A stretch of DNA of 64,000 bases from positions 7,558,501 to 7,622,500 of the forward strand of contig OX359193.1 in NCBI GenBank assembly GCA_947172415.1, read 5' to 3'. The number at the start of each line of letters is the position of its first letter. Positions within the stretch are counted from its first letter, which is position 1. This document shows positions 10,250 through 22,478 of the stretch, piece by piece. The notes beneath the pieces are model-generated. The model was not told where the DNA came from. It saw only the letters and a program-made list of their open reading frames with translations, and did not search any database. Origin of the DNA: Chondrosia reniformis (Eukaryota; Porifera; Demospongiae; Chondrillida; Chondrillidae). A program made the translations under genes and the position numbers.

Positions 10250-13200
10250 TCATATGTACATGTACCTATCATTGGCTGATCTCTTGAGATATTCCCTTTC
10301 GATTAATCCTTCTATTCTCCTCTTGATGATCATTGGGTCAGGATGGAAACGGCTTTGAAGTTGGCTAGTCACCTTTAATTTCAAGGAGTCAGCTTGGAAT
10401 CAAGGTATACAGAGAACTGGAACAGTACTCTTACCTCAATTATAAGCTGTGAGTGTGCTAATGTCTTCCTGGCCTTCATTATCCTTACAATTGCAGCTTC
10501 AATACTGTACATACATGTTAAGGATGATAGTACTGCAGCAAGATAGCTGAGGATTAGCAAGTTCATTAAATTAAACTGTAGTTATTAAATAAAATAAACC
10601 ATCTTCCAGCTACTTCATCACTACCTTACTAAATAAGTATATGTACTAAAAACATCACCATCTAAGTATAATTGCACACCCAGCAGTACTATAAAATTTG
10701 AATCTCTGACACTGTCTCATTTACAGGTATCCTATATACTGTAAATATCAAGTGGATACACATGTTTTCTGTCATCATCGACCTTCTGTTTTGTCTCCTT
10801 TCTCTCAGAATCAGTTTCTCCCTTTGCTGAGACTGCAGATCAGTACAAGAACATGTACTTCTCTGTCAGTGACTACTAACACGCAACACAGACACTTACC
10901 AGCCTGGATCTTCACTCTGTGTAGCTTTGAGGTAAATTGCTCATTCACAGAGAATGTGTCATTTAGCTCTAAACAGTGACACAGAAATGTTCCAATGGAC
11001 ATATATCAATCTATTGCAATTCCATTAAAGAGTTAGACATTGGCACAAAAGGTGATTACCTACCAAAGTCCCTTCCCTTGGGGGCCTTGACTAGAATCCT
11101 CTGTGCCGGCTTGCCTACTGCAAGAGGCTGCAGAGCTCTGACTAGCTCCTTTTGGCTGATACCAGTTTCTTGCTGGATGTCATTAAATGTTATGCTTACT
11201 ATTCTGTTGAAGAGCATTAAGACACACATTTGGTGGGTTGACACTTGAAGGATGTGTCTTTTTGGACTGTTGGCACTGCCCTCCTCCTTTGATGTTGGGT
11301 AGAAGACTGCATTTAAGTCAGCAGATCCTAAGTGTGTCTGAAGCATCAACTTCCTTCCACTGTGGCGGCCTAGATAGAACCTGAACAAAGGGGTCAAAGG
11401 TCATGCATTCAAGAGTGAAATCATTGAATCAAGGGTTACAGGCCAGGGTTTAGAGTTTATAGGTCAGGTATACCTTTTGAATACATCAAAAGCCTGTGCA
11501 CATGCATCTGGTACTATGCAGGGCAAGGGGTTGGTACTGGAGGGCCAATATCCCATTGTTAGGACTCGGACACTCAAGTCTACTCCTTGCATTTCATTCT
11601 AAGGGGAAATGAAGAGATCAAGTTTTAGTTTCCTGTCCTTCATCCATTGTACTCCCGTGTTCCAGTCATCTTACTGGCGTTGTTGTGTGTCTGTCTCTGA
11701 AGGTTTCCATCAGCGTGGTTGACAAACTCATGTCCTTGAACATTCCCTCCAGCTTTGATGTAAACTGACAACCACAATCATTTTTCAACCGAGAAATCAT
11801 TCCCTTCTCTGCATCATCTGATATTGATCGGTTCAGTAACAGTCTTTTGGCCAAATGCTGTTTGTAGTACCTCTCAAAGACATCCTAACCAACAGAATGT
11901 TGCACTAGCAACTAGCACGTCTGTGGAAGGACAAAACACTCACCTTGTCCTGTAAGTACCGAAACAGTGTCAGACATTTGTCCAATATCACCTCCACTTC
12001 CTGTTCTGAGTGCTACAGACAGGAAGTAGTTGTACAGTATATCAAAGTCATTCTGATTACATATCTAGAGCTAGGAACCTCTTTTACACCCTTTTTCAAC
12101 ATCTCATCCACGTATAATGAGAGGTATTCCGGTGAACGACAGTTCAAATTAACAAAATATTCAAAATCCTAGATATATAAGTAACAAGTGGATTAATTAA
12201 CAAATGGAAGCACACACAAATACGCTCAAAGCTAACATACTGAAGATATGGCTTGCTTAAAAAGAATGTCATTTTTGAAAGATCGATTAAGAAACAAGTT
12301 GTACTGATCTCTCAGTTCAAGTAGACCCTGGAGACCACAGAGTTCATTAAGTAAACAATTCATTACATATACACCAAGTTGTCCTTACTTGAACATACGC
12401 TGTAGCATTTTTACCTCCACTTTCACCAGTACCACTCCCACTGGCCATACCCTCTTCCTCTCCCATTACAAGAGCACGTCCAGTTTCTCTTAAGTATGTA
12501 CTTAAACTTTCTATCATTACCTTTAAACCTCCATTCACTCTTTTGAACATCCTATTATTGATGTGAATCTTGTGACATCTGGCTTATGCATAATCTCAAT
12601 ACTGACCTGTACATGCAGTCCAAGTCCTCATACTTCTGTGTGCGCAGCATGTACACCACGCCACTGTTTTCCATGTTGACCACTGTCTCCATATGACGCT
12701 CAATCAGCTCCGCATCCACAACCGAGAGAATGTGAGTTTCACTGGAGGGGTCCAAATAATGGTTGGCTCGCTCCTTTTCCTCAATCAACCTTGCCTCTAC
12801 CTACCATCATATACAGTACACCACATTAAGCCTTCAGTACACTCTGAATATGGGGGCAACGTGCCTTTCTAATATAAGATGCTGCACTATTCTCAGCAAG
12901 AAAAGTTTGACTTTCTGCAGCATAAAAGTTAGTTGAGACTTGAAGGAAGTGCTTTTCAAATTCCTCCTCATAGACAGTCCTGGACCCAATACCTAGAGTC
13001 ATCAGCATCTGACACATTGTCTTTACTCTTGCTCTGTTGGTAAGGACAAGAAACCGGATGGATGGGTGAATGAGTGGGGGACAGGTTGGGGATGAGTGGG
13101 CAATTAGTGGAGGATGGATGGGTGAATGAGTGGGGGACAGGTTGGGGATGAGTGGGCAATTAGTGGAGGATGGATGGGTGAATAGGTGGGGGACAGGTTG

Positions 13201-14450
13201 GGGATGAGTGGGCAATTAGTGGAGGATGGATGGGTGAATAGGTGGGGGACAGGTTGGGGATGAGTGGGCAATTAGTGGAGGATGGATGGGTGAATAGGTG
13301 GGGGACAGGTTGGGGATGAGTGGGCAATTAGTGGAGGATGGATGGGTGAATAGGTGGGGGACAGGTTGGGGATGAGTGGGCAATTAGTGGAGGATGGGCG
13401 GAAGAGTGAATAAGTGGGGATTGGTGGAGCAAGGGTGGATGGATGTACAACCAAATAGACAGATGGACCATTTTGCCACCGATACTGTTAGAGATGCACA
13501 CACACAGTGACACATACAGACCTGTCGATTACTTCTCCTTTTCTCTCATTAGCTATGAGGGTCAGCAGATGATTGTGAAGGTGTTCTCTGATGTCCATAA
13601 ATAACACTATTTCCTCTTTGAAGAGCTGCAAGCCCAGGTCATAGACAGGTGATTCGTGTTGCTGTGGGACATACACACGATCCTACAGAGTACATACATA
13701 GATAGATATTATGTATACGTGCATATTAAAGAGGACCGTTGAATATTACAAAATGAGATGACAGTCACAATTATGTGGCTCACCATGTACATGAGGATAT
13801 CCCTAATCATTACCATGGCTGTCTGATGCTCTAGCCACATGTTACTGATGGTTTCAAGAAAGTTGTTTTGCAACGATTGAAGAATAGTACTTCGAACCTT
13901 AGAAGCAATGCCAAACTTTAATATAATACATAATATGATTGCATATACACACAATTGCCAGATCAGTTGATGAGCAACAGGACAGACCTAGTAGGACAAC
14001 ACTTACATCCATTTGAAGATGCTCTGTAACCACTTCCTTCAATCCTTCATACAGTTTCTTGCCATGCTTGTGCAAAACCATTGTGTATGCATTTCTAGTA
14101 GAGTTTCGGAAATGGTTCATAATCTTTATCGTCTGTAAATTAGAAAAACCTTTACACCAACCTGTACAACTCTTCGAAACTTAAACCGCTATTGTTCTTC
14201 CTTTGAATTTCTCTGATTGCATTCTTCAACAAAGTCCAGATATCTTCTACGTATTTGGGATCAATTTGGGTCTACACATTTGAGAATACATGTGTTTATC
14301 ACATTAGGCTGCAGTCCAATGAAGCTAAAAGTCTACAACATAGCCGTAATTATCGCTAGAAAGGAGCGCGTAGAGCGAATCGCATACCGGGAAGGCTCGG
14401 ATTCGCATCTTCCCATCGACCTTCTTTGTTTGTGACTTATTCAGCGACAT
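10250..14450 (-). CDS. CUL3: Cullin-3 E3 ubiquitin ligase scaffold
   Basis: Eighteen exons, from 14388-14450 through 14162-14271, 14007-14094, 13784-13915, 13522-13682, 12865-13033, 12607-12800, 12389-12551, 12241-12327, 12079-12168, 11944-12012, 11675-11884, 11474-11598, 11064-11380, 10900-10968, 10760-10832, 10435-10504 to 10250-10372. They sum to 770 codons plus stop, close to known CUL3. CUL3 bridges BTB-domain substrate receptors and the RBX1 RING-E2 module. Clear signatures are MRIRAFP at the N-terminus, [27 protein letters not shown] (cullin homology), [10 protein letters not shown], and the neddylation region [13 protein letters not shown], where the Lys after IVRIM is the NEDD8 acceptor. 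The intron after exon 12865-13033 needs a GC donor. A 56-bp minisatellite fills the intron at 13034-13521. Confidence 0.97.
13053..13437. repeat. 56-bp minisatellite in a CUL3 intron, about 6-7 copies
   Basis: Units recur every 56 bp (for example caattagtgg at 13101, 13157, 13213, 13269, 13325, 13381). The plus strand is G/T/A-rich. The array lies within the intron between CUL3 exons 13522-13682 and 12865-13033 and does not overlap either splice site. Short open frames through it are repeat artefacts. Confidence 0.92.
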
Positions 14451-14677
14451 CCGTGCACACTCGGGAAAAATTCTCCATTTAAAAGGCGGTTCCCAAGAAT
14501 AATTGACAGGAACATACCAACCTGACATTAATATTCTGCATGTCTTGCATACAGAAACAAAATAGCAATCTAGAAAAGCGTATATGGCCATAAATTTAAA
14601 TACATTGGAGAAGTTTTAGTTAATGAATATTCAGTATTATAACAGCTGCTTTATTTTCAAAACCATTCTTGCTGGTA

Positions 14678-15632
14678 TTACTGTAGAAAAGAAAGACGCA
14701 AATAGACAGCCATATATTGACAACACTGTAGACCTACCACTTTCTCTTCAATAAGACCATCTTTGAAGAAATACATGTAAGGTGTAGCACCTTTATAATT
14801 CACTATTACATGCATTCCCTCTGGATCCATACTTTCACCCATGAAAAACTGAAGGTCTTTAAAATTCGGTAGAATCTTCTTTACAGCTGTACTTGCTTCC
14901 TTCTTAAATTCATCAATCCTCTCAGGTTTCTCCTTCTCTAAATGGCTTACAATTTTTGCCATATATTCCTACAGTGACGGATGGTGCATACAAGTAGCTA
15001 TATAGGTCATTAAGATAAACAAATACTTTACAGTATACATTACAAAACTGTTTCACTTCACTATTTAGGGAATTTGATTGACACAAAAATCTGCAAAAAA
15101 ATGGCTAATGTTGTGTCTACTTTCCAAGAGAAATACTCACCTTGAGGTAGGACTGGTATTCCTTCTTCGTCCCAAAGCCAGTTTCAACTAGTCTGTTGTC
15201 CAGCACAATGTTGATTCCACTTACTGCGGTCTCATCCAATTGCTCCGCCTGTTCCTCAGCAGAGGCATTTCCTCCAATCGCCGCGTCTGATATCTCATCA
15301 ATTTTTTTAGTTACGTGCTAAAGACAGTGAATAAAATCTAAATGAGTTGTAGACGCGTGGGGTCGAAACTTATAGTCCATTATCATAATATACATTTAGG
15401 GATTAACTGGTAACGATTATCATTGTACCTTTCCTTCTATTTCAAAGAAAACACCGTCTATAACTTTCATTGGGTAGACATCAGAGAAGAGTTCATCGCC
15501 TATCGAAATAAAGTCATAAAAAATTAAACGGCTATCTGGTATGTACATTTAGGCGTAAAAATTGATATAGAACCCAAATAGCAAAAATAATAGTAAAAGC
15601 TAACCAGTGATTACGTCCTTATAAATAATCAT
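14678..15632 (-). CDS. TPT1: Translationally controlled tumour protein (TCTP)
   Basis: Exons 15605-15632, 15429-15499, 15141-15317 and 14738-14968 encode 169 residues; the stop codon TAA is the first three bases of a fifth exon (14678-14680). The product begins MIIYKDVITGDELFSDVYPM, includes KHVTKK and the acidic loop, and has the TCTP signature region RIDEFKKEASTAVKK and FFMGESMDPEG. TCTP is an abundant cytosolic protein with roles in growth control and calcium and microtubule binding. AATAAA on the minus strand (near 14651) is a candidate poly(A) signal. The gene is head-to-tail with CUL3, whose start is about 230 bp from this stop. Confidence 0.96.
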
Positions 15633-15938
15633 ATTGCCAAGCTTGAGGATTCACTGGATTCCTTCCAAACTGTCCTCACGCGGATAAAACCTACCTACGC
15701 CCAACGGCCGATATACACTTAGGTCACTCACTTATCGTTGCGCAATCAAGTATCGCATCTAAAATTTGTTGATAAAAGGCATGCATGCTTATAGATGTCT
15801 GTGAATGCTGACACCAATTGCAAGTATTAGTTTCATATCTGTTTCCATTTGATAGAGTTGCAGCACTAACAATACATTATATACAAATTTAATGTATGGT
15901 GCAAGATAGGGCAAATGTATATCAAAATTTGTTTCAAT

Positions 15939-17947
15939 TTAAGACTTCCCTAGTATGTCCTGAAAATGATTTCTGACTTGTTCCAATGCAAGATTCTACA
16001 AAATTAGAGACCATGTCCAATAAATGTTATTCCATAACTAATCAAACTCACATCAAAGTCTGTCATTTGAAGATTATGTACTCTACAAACTGGCTCCAAT
16101 GGAAGATTTTCAAATTTCTGTAAGTAAGCCTTGCTTGATGTGGGGTACTACATATAATATTAGGAGAAGCATCCATTGACCTTCCAGAATGATGAACAAT
16201 TGAATTGAATTGAATTGAATTGAATTATTAAACTGGAACTCCAGGGGACTACTTTTCAGGGAGGCCAGTAACAGTACATACAACATATAAACACACACAG
16301 TAAATCAGTCATTAAATTGGTCAGTAATCAGTTTGTTATCTGTTCAATATAGTAAGTTATCCGCTTGACTATACCTTTCTAGTCACCACTGCCTCAGCTG
16401 AGGAGAATGCCTGGCTAAGTCTATACAGTTTGTCCTCATGTGACTTCCGATCAGTAGTAGTCTTTGCATGTTGATAAAACCATGTGATTGGGTCAGGGAA
16501 AAAGTTTGCGGTTACACCACTGAAACCACTACACATGAAGGATATTCTACTGGGTAAGCATTCTATTAGCAACATTGGCCTTATTGCCTTACTGTCCCCC
16601 ATACTCCAGGCAGTGATTCAGAAATGTTAGCTTTGCAGTAAAGTACCTGAAAGTAAAAGAAGATAACTTAACTAAATTTGAGTGATAGATGCTTTGTTAC
16701 TTCAGAGGGGAATCCTTAATCGATGTTGCAGCTTGAATTTTCTCTTTTAAATTGGAAAGCTGTGTTTCAGTGTCCTTCATAAATACAAACCGTCCACTTT
16801 CAGCTATCCATCTGACCATGTCAGTTGTCAAGCCCCTATGTAAAGAAACAACAGAGTGTGTCATGAGGCTGCAAAATGATTTTATCTGACTGAAAGAAAT
16901 TTATATACTTGTCCACTGATCTATCTACTACATTAAGTGGTGGAGTGCATAAAACTTCCAATATCACATAAACTTTGCCCAGAATATACATATACCTTCT
17001 CCTGGGCTCTGGAGTTTCATACAATCCAAGGGGGATTTCCCCCGTCTTCTTCATGAGATATTCAACATTAGAGAGCCATTTTGAATCATCCTAGAAATGA
17101 CATCAAGATTACATCATATCCTGGCTCTTTGTACCTTACAAGTTAACCCAACTACATACCTCTGCAAAGGTAGCAATCTGATTGGTGATTATAATGGCTG
17201 CATCGGCCTGTTCTCCAACTGCACTAATAAGGGCAGCCTGCTCGTCAAGGTCACCTTCAAATGTGGCTAATGAGAAGGTAAATGTTTGACAAACAGTAAC
17301 TATATCCCACGTGCGGCACAAGCCATACCTCCAGCCACCACTGGTATACGACCAGATACTTGCTTGCATATTCTCTCAACCAATTCAATCCTCTCCTCAT
17401 TGGATAACTAATTCAGGTTATCATAGAAAAATACAAATCAAATTTCTAGATACCACATCAGTTACTAAACTCAATGCCATATTATTTGGTCACCGCTCCA
17501 GTCCAGTTTCTAACACTGATTAGGCCAAGAGTGGCAACTATAGCCTTCTATCGTCAGGAATGTGTAGTAATTACTCAATGTATACCTCCTTACGTGGTAC
17601 ATTTCACTGGACAAGCAGACTGCAAACAGTCCATCGACATTGCGACTGAGATACCAGTCCACTAGACCTGGGCACACAACATACAGTAAGGCTTGTAGTG
17701 GTACACGCACTATACACCGACAGTTTTATACTATAACATTACTTGTAAGTCCTGTCCAATCAATAGTCTTGTCTTGATTGAAAGGTGTTATCATTGTCGG
17801 GTACACACCAGCGGGAAGGACCTTGACACTAATAGCAGCAGATTTTGTAGCAGATAACATTCTTCTAAAGGGGATATAGATCCCTCGATCTCGAAATACA
17901 GACCGTACACTTCTCACAGCGGAGGTAAACAAATTATAGGCAGCCAT
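15939..17947 (-). CDS. DapA/N-acetylneuraminate lyase superfamily class I aldolase
   Basis: Ten exons: 17743-17947, 17594-17667, 17329-17407, 17160-17266, 16996-17090, 16701-16835, 16593-16646, 16375-16528, 16052-16117, 15939-15995; total 341 codons plus stop. The fold is the Schiff-base TIM barrel of dihydrodipicolinate synthase and its relatives: GVYPTMITPF near the N-terminus, GLFAVCLSSE in place of the usual GTTGE loop, PVVAGATFEG, Tyr in GLYETPEPRRR, and the Schiff-base Lys in FVFMKDT. The N-terminal 45 residues are Arg/Ser-rich, suggesting mitochondrial import as for HOGA1. The YETP and FMKDT motifs resemble an uncharacterised bacterial subgroup more than NPL or HOGA1, so substrate is unknown. 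The start lies 7 bp from a foldback element. Confidence 0.88.
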
Positions 17948-17953
17948 CTTTAT

Positions 17954-18264
17954 GGGGTAACCCTAGTCTGATGAAATCAGACCCAAAACTTGCGCAATAC
18001 TTGCTCCAGTAAGGGTCTGACAACTTTTCTTCTATAACTTCAGTGGACTGCCATTTTTAGTCTTGTACTTTACACACTTGTTAATTATTAATAAGGACGG
18101 CAATGTTTACATTCCAGTTACCAAATATGGAAGGTGTTTGACCACAGAATGGTCGGTGTTAACTGCGACCGTGCAACAGCAAACCGGCCGTAAGTTGTCA
18201 GACCCTTACTGGAGCAAGTATTGCGCAAGTTTTGGGTCTGATTTCATCAGACTAGGGTAACCCC
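17954..18264. mobile_element. Foldback (MITE-like) element with 73-bp terminal inverted repeats
   Basis: The arms 17954-18026 and 18192-18264 are inverted copies with a single mismatch over 73 bp; the loop is 165 bp. Outer ends read GGGGTAACCCTAGTCTGATG on the left and GGGGTTACCCTAGTCTGATG on the right. Each arm contains smaller palindromes (GTCTGAT/ATCAGAC). No transposase frame is present and I see no clear target-site duplication. The element fills nearly all of the space between two divergent genes. A diverged sequence with similar ends occurs in a DHRS12 intron. Confidence 0.88.
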
Positions 18265-18335
18265 AATGGGAATTTTCCTCGCGTGTAGGGGATTTCCGTT
18301 ACCAATTGCAACCGAGTAAACACCTACCATAAGTT

Positions 18336-20264
18336 ATGCCTACCAAGAAAGGGAAGGATGGTAAAGGAGGTAAATCGGCCAAGAAGAAGAAAAGTGCAAC
18401 TGATGGAACGAACGCTGCTGTGTGCAAGAAACTGCTGAAAATGTACCAACTGAAGTCAGAGGAAGGATATGCGACGGTGTTCCCTTCAGTCACCCACGAG
18501 GTTGCTAAATGCACGGAGGAAGATAAGCTGATTACCCAGGTCTGAAACAGCATATCTAGTCTGTAATAAGTATAATTTAGATTTTTAAGTTCAATATCTC
18601 TTGATAGCTAATACTGGAGAATATAGAAACACCAGCATCCGTCCCTCCAAAGGCCCTTCCTTCACAAACCGAAGTTGTGACCACCGCTACTGCAAAGGAG
18701 CAGCCACCAGCGAAGCAGCCCGTGTCGAATGCTCTGGAAGACGTGGAGAGAATGGTGACTATTCAACCTCTCCTGGACGCCATTAAAGAATGCAGATATC
18801 GCTATTTATTGAAATTTAGTATGCTTGGGGTTAATCTTAACAACGCTGATGCTGCTTCAATGGTGAGCTAGTGTGAATATTTCTGTTACGCAATAATATT
18901 AATGCAATATGTATGTATTCAGGCCATATTCCTGAAAACAGAGTTTGCTTCAATACTTAAGCATTTGGAACTGGTAAGAGCAGGTATCAGTGGATGGGCG
19001 TACCCCCGACTGTTCCAGTACGTACACACATTTCAGCATGTCTGTCATGTATTGAGTGACTGTTACATTTGCTGTAGACCAATTGCTAATTGTTCTTTGA
19101 CAACTTTAATATTGGATCATAATCCGTGAGTAACTTGTAGGCATAGAGACGTATATGGAATGACTTTCTGCAATTATGTATTTGTGTATTTTGTAGTATA
19201 TCAGCTGTATGTGTGTCAGAACTCTGCGATGCGTTGTTAGGAAACCTCACCATAACAACCCTTAGTTTAAATTACTGTCAAATCAGAAGCGAGAGTGGAT
19301 CACATTTAGGAAAGATGGTTGCCTCCAACTGTATTCAGTAAGCATAGGATAAGTACAAAACATTTTCTAACATGTATATGTATACTTATATATACAATTT
19401 ATAATATTAAGGGTTTTATTAAATTATTAAATAAGGGTTTACAGTATACAATTAAGTTTAATTTAAGTACCTCCATACTCCTTCATCCTGCTTCAATTTT
19501 CATTCACAAAATCATTATTGTTTTACAGGAACCTATTGCTGGCAGGCAATCAGTTGCAGTGTCAAGGAGTTGTGGAGCTGGTCACTCCGGCAGTGGAGCT
19601 GTCACAGAAAGGAGAAAGAATGCCAAACCTGTCCAAACTGCACCTCATGGACAATGGGATAGACCAGCACAGCTCAGCAGGACCCATGGGACCTGTCGTA
19701 TGCGCTAAAGCCATTAAAAAGTATGTATAATTGCAACCAATGTATAGAGTTTAATGTACAATATATAATGTATATGCAAAGCCCCCCATATAGAGACACA
19801 CATGAGTATACTATTTCCTGTAAATATGGTTGACTTTGTCACATGTCATGTAATTATTAATTTGACTGTCTCACTGTATGCGTGAGTACCTGGTATTGCT
19901 GAACATACATACATATCATCGCATAATACTGCTGTTTGTACAGACTACTCTTGCTGGATCCACTTATCCAAGAAATTAACTTGGACACAAACCTTATAGG
20001 TGAGACTGCTGCTCTAGAGATTCTTGAAGGTCTTAAGTCAAGAAAAGAGACAGGATTTCAGGCTACTGTTGTCATAGTAACTCACAGAATAACGCATGAT
20101 ACATTTAAGGAAATCATGGAAATTAGTCAATTACTCTCCAAGAAAAAGAGGAAAGGGAAGAAAGGTGGAAAAAAGGTTAGAATGTCACATGTATAATAAT
20201 TAAAGCATTAAAGTACACATTAACTCTGTTTTGTTTATCCTATTGTTCACAGAAAAAGAAGTGA
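18336..20264 (+). CDS. Leucine-rich repeat protein with Lys-rich termini
   Basis: Eight exons: 18336-18539, 18608-18862, 18923-19017, 19078-19125, 19197-19337, 19529-19720, 19944-20175, 20253-20264; total 392 codons plus stop. The N-terminus is a Lys/Gly tract (MPTKKGKDGKGGKSAKKKK) and the C-terminus a matching one (KKKRKGKKGGKKKKK). The middle holds ribonuclease-inhibitor-type LRRs: LTTLILDHNP, ITTLSLNYCQI, NLLLAGNQLQCQGVVEL, LSKLHLMDNGID, IQEINLDTNLIGETAALE. Such proteins are usually protein-binding scaffolds, several of them ciliary. I cannot assign a named family. The 19017 donor was chosen because it alone keeps the frame. Confidence 0.85.
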
Positions 20265-20396
20265 ACTTCACAACTGTACACAAGGAAGATGTTATCTATT
20301 TTATTGTATAGAACATACCTTTCTGTTTACACATATGTGACGTGACGAATACCGTATATTTCCAATTAATTAAATTCATAAGAAAACTTGCTCAAA

Positions 20397-22478
20397 ATGT
20401 CTTCCTTAAGTAATATTGACCAGTGGATAGATATTGTCAAACAGTGTCACTATCTTCCCGAAAATGACCTTAAGGTAGTAATATATAGTAAAACTACTTT
20501 GCAGTTGTAAGGAAGGAATTCTCGTATGATTGTTAAACTTGTAGAAACTGTGTGATTATGTGTGCGACCTTCTCCTGGAAGAATCGAACGTACAGCCGGT
20601 GTCCTCCCCAGTCACGGTGTGCGGAGACATCCATGGACAGGTATGAAAGGGTATCTTGCACTCTCAGAATGTATCTAACGGTCGTCTTCTGTTAGTTTTA
20701 TGATCTAGAAGAATTGTTCAGAACTGGAGGAAAGGTCCCCGAAACTAACTATATATTTATGGTTGGTTTCAAACAGACTGTTCTCTCTGAGGTAGTGATA
20801 AGGTGATTTAATCTTCTTGCTCAGGGTGATTTTGTGGACAGAGGATACTACAGCTTGGAGACCTTTTCTCGTCTCCTTACTCTTAAAGCCAAGTTAGTGG
20901 CATCAGAAATCCCCTACCAGTACTGACAGTGATTATTATTATTATTATTATGCTAATGTCCTTGCTTCCAAAGGTACCCAGACAAGATAACACTTTTGAG
21001 GGGCAATCACGAGAGTAGGCAGATCACTCAAGTTTATGGATTCTATGGTAATTAGCTGTATATTTCCATGTACTAGATTTATAACTGTATATTCTAGATT
21101 GAATGACAGCACTGTTATAAATGGTGCCACTGCAATGTTTATCTCAGATGAGTGCTTGAACAAGTATGGGAATGCCAATGCATGGAGATATTGTACCAGA
21201 GTGTTCGACCTGCTGACGATAGCTGCAGTAAGATAGCTCTGCCTCTCCTAGCCCTTACTGCAGGTCACACAGTGAATGCAAGAGTTGTTTGTGTGTGTAG
21301 ATTATTGACGAGAGGGTGCTCTGTGTACATGGAGGTCTGTCACCCGAAATTAGGACTCTTGATCAGGTACTCTATGATATACGTACGTAGCTTGATCAGG
21401 TACCCTATGATATACGTAGCTTGATCAGGTACTCTATGATATACGTAGCTTGATCAGGTACTCTATGATATACGTAGCTTGATCAGGTACTCTATGGTAT
21501 ACGTAGCTTGATCAGGTACTCTATGATATACGTACGTAGCTTGATCAGGTACTCTATGGTATACGTAGCTTGATCAGGTACTCTATGGTATACGTAGCTT
21601 GATCAGGTACTCTATGGTATACGTAGCTTGATCAGGTACTCTATGATATACGTAGCTTGATCAGGTACTCTATGGTATACGTAGCTTGATCAGGTACTCT
21701 ATGATATACGTAGCTTGATCAGGTACTCTATGATATACGTAGCTTGATCAGGTACTCTATGATATACGTAGCTTGATCAGGTACTCTATGGTATACGTAG
21801 CTTGATCAGGTACTCTATGGTATACGTAGCTTGATCAGGTACTCTATGGTATACGTAGCTTGATCAGGTACTCTATGATATACGTAGCTTTGCAAAGTGC
21901 ATTCAATTTGCAATGATTTTTCTGCATTAGATTCGCACAATTGACAGAGGTGTCGAAATACCTCATGAGGGAGCATTCTGTGGTACGTGAGCTGATATAC
22001 TGCTGAAAGCTTGTCATGTGACTGTCATATGACTTACTATAGATCTGGTGTGGTCAGACCCTGAGGAGGTGGAGGGATGGGCAGTCAGTCCCAGGGGGGC
22101 TGGGTACCTATTTGGAGAAAGTGTCACAAATGAGGTCCGTAATAAACCTTCAATTGGTTTTGCTTCACTCCACTCAGCAAGTAGCTTTCAGTTATGTGTT
22201 ATAAAATCATTTGTTTTGATCTGTTCCAGTTTATGCACCTCAACAACTTGACTCTGATATGCCGAGCTCATCAGTTGGTCCATGAAGGAATAAAGTTTAT
22301 GTTTGATTCAAAGCTGGTTACTGTCTGGTCTGCTCCTAATTACTGCTATCGCTGTGGAAACATTGCCTCCATCCTGGATTTTTCTACATCACAACAGTTT
22401 GAGCCAAAACTCTTCAATGCTGTTCCAGAAGAGGAAAGAACTGTTCCCAATCGCATAACCACACCGTACTTCATGTAA
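20397..22478 (+). CDS. PPP6C: Serine/threonine-protein phosphatase 6 catalytic subunit
   Basis: Ten exons: 20397-20474, 20545-20640, 20696-20761, 20825-20892, 20974-21047, 21148-21227, 21301-21366, 21931-21982, 22043-22134, 22230-22478; total 306 codons plus stop. All PPP metal-site motifs are present: [56 protein letters not shown]. The segment [20 protein letters not shown] and the C-terminus TTPYFM separate PP6 from PP2A and PP4. PP6 acts with SAPS and ankyrin subunits in cell-cycle and DNA-damage control. Intron 7 contains an array that repeats the exon 7 end and its donor site. Confidence 0.97.
21358..21887 (+). repeat. 29-bp minisatellite made of exon end plus 5' splice site, 18 copies
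   Basis: Unit CTTGATCAG|GTACTCTATG followed by ATATACGTAG. The first unit is the real end of PPP6C exon 7 and its donor (bar marks the junction at 21366/21367). Sixteen copies are 29 bp and two are 33 bp with an extra ACGT. Copies differ mainly by an A/G at one site and one C/T. Each copy therefore carries a donor-like CAG|GTAC. Confidence 0.95.

Noticed and set aside
10381..11002. Independent small minus-strand genes
   Set aside because: They are single exons of CUL3 read with intron flanks.
12968..13513. Minus-strand Pro/His/Thr-rich open frames
   Set aside because: They are read from the 56-bp minisatellite in a CUL3 intron.
15939..17947. Bacterial contamination as the source of the DapA-like gene
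   Set aside because: It is split into ten exons with GT-AG introns and lies between host genes.
18063..18260. 65-codon open frame between the aldolase and the LRR gene
   Set aside because: It lies within the loop and arm of the foldback element and has no coding character.
21358..21887. Regular repeats resembling a CRISPR array
   Set aside because: Units are contiguous with no unique spacers, the host is eukaryotic, and the unit is an exon/donor copy.
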